This document shows, piece after piece, positions 58,272 through 64,000 of a stretch of 64,000 bases of DNA. The stretch covers positions 62,001 through 126,000 of the forward strand of contig JASGHM010000003.1 of the NCBI GenBank assembly GCA_047602365.1, in the 5' to 3' direction. A program made the translations under genes and the position numbers. The DNA comes from Piscinibacter sp047602365 (GTDB taxonomy: Bacteria > Pseudomonadota > Gammaproteobacteria > Burkholderiales > Burkholderiaceae_C). Position 1 is the stretch's first letter; each line of letters starts with the position of its first letter. The notes beneath the pieces were generated by a model, which was not told where the DNA came from, did no database searches, and saw nothing but the letters and a program-made list of their open reading frames with translations.

Positions 58272-60187
58272 ATGATCGTCGGCACGGCAGGCCACATCGA
58301 CCACGGCAAGTCCACGCTGGTGAGGGCACTCACCGGCGTGGACACCGATCGCCTGCCCGAGGAGAAACAGCGTGGCATCAGCATCGAGCTGGGCTATGCG
58401 TTTCTCGACGCACCAGGGCCGACGGAGCGGATCGGCTTCGTCGACGTGCCCGGCCACGAGCGGCTGGTGCACACGATGATCTCCGGCGCCACCGGCATGG
58501 ACTTCGCGCTGCTGCTGGTGGCCGCCGACGACGGGCCGATGCCGCAGACGCGCGAGCACCTGGCGGTGCTGTCGCTGCTCGGCCTGAGCCGCGGCGCGGT
58601 GGTGGTCACCAAGACCGACCGTGTCGACGCGGCGCGCGTGGCCGCGGTGTGCGCCGAGGCAGCCGCACTGCTGCACGGCAGTTCGCTGGAAGGTGCGCCG
58701 GTGCTGCCGGTCTCGGCCCACGGCGGCGAGGGCCTGGAGGCACTGCGCACGCTGCTGTTCGATGCGGCGCGCACACTGCCGCCGCGCGACGAGGCCGGCG
58801 CGGCGTTCCGGCTGGCGATCGACCGCGCCTTCACGCTCGGCGGCGTCGGCACGGTGGTGACCGGCACGGTGCACGCCGGCACGGTGAGCGTCGGCGACAC
58901 GCTGCGCCTGGTGCCCGGCGATCGTGAGGCACGCGTGCGCAGCCTGCATGCGCAGAACCAGGCGGTGTCGCAGGCCGGCGCCGGGCAGCGCTGCGCGGTG
59001 GCGCTGGCCGGCCTGGCCAAGGACGAGGTGGCGCGCGGCCAGTGGCTGGTGTCGCCCGCGGCCGCGCTGGCCACCGAGCGGCTGGATGCCGAGCTGAGGC
59101 TGTGGCACGAGGAAACGAAGCCGCTGCGCAGCGGCGCGCCTGTGCACGTGCACCTCGGCGCTGCCGCGGTGCCCGCCACGCTGGCCGTGCTCGATGGCGA
59201 TGCGCTGGCGCCGGGCGAGCGGGGGCGCGTGCAGCTGGTGCTGCGCACGCCGGTGGGCGCCTGGCATGGCGACCGGGTCGTGCTGCGCGATGCCTCGGCC
59301 AGCCGCGCGCTGGCCGGCGGCACGGTGCTCGACCCGTTTGCGCCGCAACGTTATCGGCGCACGCCGCAGCGCCTGGCCGAGCTCGACGCGCTGGCACTGG
59401 CCGACCCGGCGGCGCGGCTGGCCGCGGTGCTCGCCGCGGCGCCCAATGGCGTCGATCTGCGTCGCTTCGCGGCGGCGCAGGCGCGCACGATCGGGTTCGA
59501 CGGCAGCGGCGCTCTGCGCCATGCCGATGCCGCGGGCGACTGGGCGCTCGCCGCCGCACATGCCGCCGCTGCGCGCAGCACGGTGCTGGCCACGCTGGCG
59601 GCGTACCACGAGCGTTCGCCCGACGAGATCGGGCCCGATGCGGCGCGGCTGCGCCGCCTCGCGCTGCCGCGCCTGCCCGAGCCGCTTGTGGCGGGCGCTG
59701 CTCGAGCGGCTGCGCGCCGACGGCGCGCTGGCGCTTGCGCGGCGCCTTCGTGCACCTGCCGGCGCATGGTGTGCGGCTGTCGGCCAGCGAGGAGCGCATC
59801 GCGCAGAAGGTGGCGCCGGCGCTGGAGCGCGCCGGCTACGAAGGCGCCTGGGCGCGCGACCTGGCACGCGACAGCGCCGAGTCGGAGGCGCTGATGCGCA
59901 CCACGCTCGCCCGCCTGGCGCAGCGCGGCGAGCTGCACCAGGTGGTCAAGGACCTGTACTACCCGCTGGCGACGATGGCGAAGCTGGCGGCGCTGGCCCG
60001 TCAGGTCGGCGCGGCACAGGGATCGCAGGAGGTCAGCGCGGCGCAGTTCCGCGATGCCACCGGCCTGGGCCGCAAGCGGGCGATCCAGATCCTCGAGTAC
60101 TTCGACCGCGTCGGCCTGCTGCGCCGCGTCGGCGACATCCACAAGCTACGTGCCGATTCGACGCTGTTCGTCGAGGAGGCGACGTGA
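58272..60187 (+). pseudogene. selB: selenocysteine-specific elongation factor SelB, two frameshifts as given
   Basis: About 638 residues if two extra T bases near 59685 and 59734 are removed. GTPase domain: GTAGHIDHGKSTLVRAL (P-loop), DRLPEEKQRGISIELGYAF, FVDVPGHERLVHTM, VVTKTDRVD. The elongation-factor domains II and III lie at about 180-340. The C-terminal winged-helix domains that bind the SECIS hairpin are found after the second shift: EERIAQKVAPALERAGYEGAW and ATGLGRKRAIQILEYFDRVGLLRRVGD. It delivers Sec-tRNA to UGA codons. As written the frame breaks before the mRNA-binding domains. The second shift reads CGCTTGCGC where CGCTGCGC is in frame. Confidence 0.9.
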
Positions 60188-60200
60188 TGATGAGTTCAAC

Positions 60201-60293
60201 GGAGGGGAAACGATCCTGGTGGATCGGCCGGGCTTCAAACCCGGTGGGTGGCGCCATGCGCTGCCGGGCGGGTTCGACTCCCGTTCCCCTCCG
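60201..60293 (+). tRNA. selC: tRNA-Sec (anticodon TCA)
   Basis: Folds as a tRNA(Sec): an eight-base acceptor stem GGAGGGGA (60201-60208) pairs with TCCCCTCC (60285-60292), discriminator G 60293, long variable arm, GGTTCGACTCC T-arm and anticodon loop CTTCAAA with anticodon TCA (60235-60237). The CCA end is not fully encoded (GCCG). It lies 13 bases after selB. Confidence 0.95.
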
Positions 60294-60347
60294 CCGCTGG
60301 CGATCCATCCGGCTGCTGCGCGCGCCGATCTCGCGCCTGCGCGGCTC

Positions 60348-60365
60348 GCCGTACCCAAGTACGGC
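60348..60365. repeat. REP-like hairpin downstream of tRNA-Sec
   Basis: GCCGTAC (60348-60354) and GTACGGC (60359-60365) flank a CCAA loop, a perfect 7-bp stem. It resembles short palindromic interspersed elements of this bacterial group. The rest of 60294-60440 holds no gene. Confidence 0.45.
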
Positions 60366-60440
60366 TGCGCTGCTCGGCACGACCTCGGCGCGCTCGCGAC
60401 GCCGGCTGTACGGCCAGCGCATTGCCGTGGGAAGGCCGTC

Positions 60441-60888
60441 GTGAAGGCCGCCGGGCTCGAGTTCCCCGATGAGCTGCACTACCTGGTCGACCACCAGGTG
60501 TGGGCACGGCTCGACGGCGGACGGCAGCGCGACGGTGGGCATCACCGCGCTGGGCATCGTGCAGGCCGGCGAGATCTACATGGCGCGGCCGAAGGTGGTG
60601 GGCAGTGCGGTCGAACAGGGGCGTTCGATCGCGGTGGTCGAACTCGCCAAGTCCATCGTCTCGGTGAAGTCGCCGGTGCACGGCATGGTGGTGGCGGTCA
60701 ATGCGCTGCTGGCCGACACGCCGGAGCTGGTGCACCGCGATCCCTATGGCGAGGGTTGGCTGGCGCGCGTGGCGCTCGCCGATTTCGACTGCCGACCGCG
60801 CCGCGCTGCTGCACGGCGAAGCCGGTGGTCGCGGCGATGGAACACCAGGCCTGGCTGTTCCGCGTCGAGCGACGGCAAGCCCTCATGA
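60441..60888 (+). pseudogene. GcvH/LbpA-like lipoyl-domain protein, about five frameshifts as given
   Basis: Joining frames gives about 145 residues resembling the glycine-cleavage H fold: LHYLVDHQVWARL, ADGSATVGITALGIVQAGEIYMARPKVVG, the lipoyl-lysine region VVELAKSIVSVKSPVHGMVVAVN, YGEGWLARVALADFD, and an end EHQAWLFRV. Extra bases near 60516, 60790, 60824 and 60867 (all +1), with one further compensated region, break the frame. Without glycine-cleavage genes nearby it is probably an LbpA-like lipoate-binding protein of sulfur metabolism. GTG 60441 is preceded by GGAAGG. It is next to a DsrE-like gene. Confidence 0.7.
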
Positions 60889-61280
60889 GCTTCGTGGACG
60901 AGCCGGTCGACGGCATCGCCATCCTGCTCTGGGCAGCCGACCCCGAGGCGCCGCAGCGCCTGGCCACGCCCTTCTTCCACGCCGCCGCGGCGGCGGCGAT
61001 GGACATCCCGGTGGAGATCTACTTCAGCGCCGCCAGCGTGAAGCTGCTGGCGCCCGGCGTTGCGGCCGCACTGCGTGCCAGCGAGGGCCATGGCAAGACG
61101 GTGCTCGATGCCATGCGCGAGGCGGTGGCGCATGGTGCGACGTTCTACGCCTGCAGCGACGCACTGGCCGCTCACGGCCTCGAGGGCACGACGCTGATCC
61201 CCGAATGCCACGGCCGCGGCGGTGCCGTGCAGTTCATGCTGCGTGCCGCCGACCGGCGCTGGCGCAGCCTGGTCTTCTAG
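60885..61280 (+). CDS. DsrE-family-like protein
   Basis: A 131-residue protein with the DsrE/DsrF-type alpha/beta layout: GIAILLWAADPEAPQRLATPFFHAAAAAAMDIPVEIYFSAASVKLLAPG, and a Cys in GATFYACSDALAAHG. Such proteins relay sulfur. The start overlaps the stop of the GcvH-like gene by four bases, so they are coupled. Function uncertain; the position beside tRNA-Sec and a lipoyl-domain protein suggests sulfur or selenium handling. Confidence 0.7.
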   Translation: MSFVDEPVDGIAILLWAADPEAPQRLATPFFHAAAAAAMDIPVEIYFSAASVKLLAPGVAAALRASEGHGKTVLDAMREAVAHGATFYACSDALAAHGLEGTTLIPECHGRGGAVQFMLRAADRRWRSLVF

Positions 61281-61361
61281 GGCCCCAGCCCACGGGCGCC
61301 CTGCGGTCGTCCCGCTTGGCAGACGCGCCCGCGCGGAGCATGCTGGGCCTCGGAGGAGCCC

Positions 61362-62771
61362 ATGCCCGAGTTGCAGACCGACTACCTGATCGCCGGCGCC
61401 GGCGCCGTGGGCCTGGCCTTCGCCGACACCCTGCTGGCCGAAACCGACGCCGACATCGTCATCGTCGACCGCCACGGCCTGCCCGGCGGCCACTGGAACG
61501 ACGCCTATCCTTTCGTCGGCCTGCACCAGCCTTCGGTCTTCTACGGCGTCGCCAACGTGCCGCTGGGCTCGGAACGCATTGATAGCGGCGGCCTCAACGA
61601 CGGCTTCCTGGAGCTCGCGTCGGGCGCCGAGGTCAGCGCGTACTTCCAGCGCGTGATGCACGAGCGCCTGCTGGCCAGCGGCCGGGTGCGCTACTTCCCG
61701 CTCAGCGAATGGGAGCCGGGCGCCGCGGGCGGGCCGCGTTTCCGCTCGCTGCTGTCGGGCACGACGACCACGGTGACGGTGCGCAAGCGCTGGGTCGACG
61801 GCACTTACTACGGCACCAGCGTGCCGTCGACGCACCGCCCGCCGTTCCGCGTCGCCGAAGGGGCCTGGCTGGCCACGCCGAACGAACTGCCGCAGCTGTG
61901 GAAGCGGCCCGAGCGTCTGCCGGCGCAGTTCGTCATCCTGGGCGGCGGCAAGACGGCGATGGACGTGGCCGTCTACCTGCAGCAGTGCGGCGCCACGCCG
62001 GCGCAGATCCGCTGGGTGCGGCCGCGCGACAGCTGGATGATCAACCGCCGCGCCACGCAGCCGCTGATGAGCTGCTTCGAAGCCGCCATCGGCGGCCAGG
62101 CGCTGCAGATGGAGGCGCTGGCGCAGGCACACGATGCCGACGACTGGTTCGAGCGCCTCGAGGCCGGCGGCCAGATGCTGCGCATCGACCCGGCGGTGCG
62201 GCCGACGATGTTCCACTACGCGACCGTGTCGGAGGGCGAGCTCGCGCTGCTGCGCAACATCACGCAGGTGCTGCGTCATGGCCATGTGCAGGTCATCGAG
62301 CCGGCGGCACTGGTGTTCGAGGACCGGCGCGTCGACCTGCCGGCCGGCAGCCTGTTCATCGACTGCACCGCGCGCGCCGTCGCGCGCCGGCCGGCGGTGC
62401 CGATCTTCCAGGCCGACCGCATCGTGCTGCAGATGGTGCGCGTGCCGCAGCCGGCCTTCAGCGCGGCACTGGCGGCCTGGCTGGAGGCCCATGGCGGCGA
62501 CGACAGCGCGCGCAATGCGGTGAGCATTCCGGTCCCGCTGCCCGACGGCGTGCGCGACGTGCCGCGCGCCACCGTGGTCAACCTGATGAACCAGGGCCGC
62601 TGGAATCACGACGCTGCGCTGCGCAGCTGGATCCGCACCTGCCGGCTCGACGGCTTCGGCAAGCTGATCGATGCGATCGCGCCGACCGACGAGGCCAGCC
62701 TGGCGGTGCTGGCGCGCATGCGTGCGGCCGCCAAGGGCGTGCCGGCGGCAGCGGCACGCTGGATGAACTGA
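61362..62771 (+). CDS. FAD/NAD(P)-binding oxidoreductase
   Basis: A 469-residue flavoprotein with an N-terminal FAD-binding motif YLIAGAGAVGLAFADTLL, a following acid VIVDRHGLPGGHWNDAYPF (typical of FMO-like proteins), a second nucleotide-binding motif FVILGGGKTAMDVAVYL near residue 190, and SLFIDCTARAV. It resembles single-component flavin monooxygenases or ketone-type oxidoreductases; substrate unknown. ATG 61362 is preceded by GGAGGAG. It lies 81 bases after the DsrE-like gene. Confidence 0.8.
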   Translation: MPELQTDYLIAGAGAVGLAFADTLLAETDADIVIVDRHGLPGGHWNDAYPFVGLHQPSVFYGVANVPLGSERIDSGGLNDGFLELASGAEVSAYFQRVMHERLLASGRVRYFPLSEWEPGAAGGPRFRSLLSGTTTTVTVRKRWVDGTYYGTSVPSTHRPPFRVAEGAWLATPNELPQLWKRPERLPAQFVILGGGKTAMDVAVYLQQCGATPAQIRWVRPRDSWMINRRATQPLMSCFEAAIGGQALQMEALAQAHDADDWFERLEAGGQMLRIDPAVRPTMFHYATVSEGELALLRNITQVLRHGHVQVIEPAALVFEDRRVDLPAGSLFIDCTARAVARRPAVPIFQADRIVLQMVRVPQPAFSAALAAWLEAHGGDDSARNAVSIPVPLPDGVRDVPRATVVNLMNQGRWNHDAALRSWIRTCRLDGFGKLIDAIAPTDEASLAVLARMRAAAKGVPAAAARWMN

Positions 62772-62805
62772 GCCGCACAGCGCGACGGCCGCGGAGAGCA
62801 CGACG

Positions 62806-63204
62806 ATGCCGACACTTCGAGCCTGTGTGGTCGGATGGATGGGCGTCGCCGCGGCAGTGTCGGTGATGGCCCAGCCGCTCGCCGAGATGAGCCTGCCCAG
62901 CTGCGTAGCCGGCAGCCCGGGCTTGCGCGTGCCGGTGGCGACCGAACGCGCCACGCTCGACGCCAGAGACCGCCAGCGCTTCGAGGCCGCCGCGCAGGCG
63001 CGCTACCCGCTCTACCAGCGCAGCGGCGCCACGCCCTGGCAGGTGCTGCTGCTGCGCCGCGGGGGGCAATGGCAGTACGTGACGTTGTGGAAAGACGGCC
63101 GAGGCAGCCCCTGCTTCGCCGCGGTGTTCGCGGCCGACCGCTTCGACTTCACGGCCGAGTGGGTCGCGAAGTACCAGCCTCAGGCGCAGGCACCTGCGGA
63201 CTGA
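62806..63204 (+). CDS. small secreted protein of unknown function
   Basis: A 132-residue protein with a cleavable signal peptide (MPTLRACVVGWMGVAAAVSVMAQ, about residue 23). The mature part holds two cysteines, in LPSCVAGS and SPCFAAVF, likely forming a disulfide, and the pattern QVLLLRRGGQWQYVTLWKDG. I do not recognise a family. It is 34 bases downstream of the flavoprotein gene and may be its co-transcribed partner. Confidence 0.65.
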   Translation: MPTLRACVVGWMGVAAAVSVMAQPLAEMSLPSCVAGSPGLRVPVATERATLDARDRQRFEAAAQARYPLYQRSGATPWQVLLLRRGGQWQYVTLWKDGRGSPCFAAVFAADRFDFTAEWVAKYQPQAQAPAD

Positions 63205-63244
63205 GCCGCCAGCTGCAAGCCCGGCCCGCGGTCGCCTCGCCCGC

Positions 63245-64000
<756 letters not shown>

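Overview
The window is 64 kb of very GC-rich DNA (roughly 70% by eye) with tightly packed, often overlapping genes. Gene content suggests a betaproteobacterium of the order Burkholderiales, most like the Rubrivivax/Leptothrix/Methylibium group: a DctPQM TRAP transporter, an AlgZ/AlgR-like LytS/LytTR pair, a PedF-type cytochrome, a tungsten aldehyde oxidoreductase and a selenocysteine formate dehydrogenase. The placement is inference from gene families; no rRNA or other taxonomic marker is present.

Layout. 1-7.9 kb: the end of a hybrid histidine kinase, a DUF3703 gene, a cysteine-rich metallothionein-like peptide with a DUF2938 membrane protein, a LytS/LytTR two-component pair, and a lipoprotein plus a MauG-type dihaem peroxidase fused to an alpha/beta hydrolase. 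Three promoters here share phased 9-bp boxes that look like LytTR sites. 7.9-17.2 kb (minus strand): a coupled run from a MarR-like regulator and a fused 5-oxoprolinase through two membrane proteins, two glycosyltransferases, a phosphotransferase and an Mrr-like protein. 17.2-20.1 kb: a divergent TRAP transporter. 20.2-29.4 kb: an orphan GspE/PilB ATPase and two RTX calcium-binding proteins with a shared C-terminal module. 29.4-32.4 kb: a broken GAF/PAS/GGDEF gene. 32.4-36.7 kb (minus): an aldehyde:ferredoxin oxidoreductase operon (ferredoxin, W-enzyme, FAD subunit, MoaD-like protein, small protein). 36.8-45.8 kb: a PedF/substrate-binding pair and a PqqB-like/TolQ-like operon, each behind a near-identical sigma54 promoter, with a sigma54 activator between them. 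46-61.3 kb: a Sec-containing formate dehydrogenase with fdhE, selA, selB and tRNA-Sec, and between selA and selB five genes that include a TusA-like/di-iron fusion. 61.3-64 kb: an FAD oxidoreductase, a small secreted protein and the end of a second sigma54 activator.

Functionally, the window combines two Mo/W-pterin redox systems (formate and aldehyde oxidation), their maturation machinery, and regulators that appear to act on neighbouring operons. At least twenty apparent frameshifts occur (RTX2, diguanylate cyclase, the small AOR gene, sigma54 activator, fdhE, selB, GcvH-like gene). Every one has the sign of a single extra base, which points to uncorrected insertion errors at least as much as to real pseudogenes; these genes are marked pseudogene only because their frames are broken as given. 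No intergenic gap exceeds about 300 bases, and no CRISPR array, rRNA or insertion sequence was seen.
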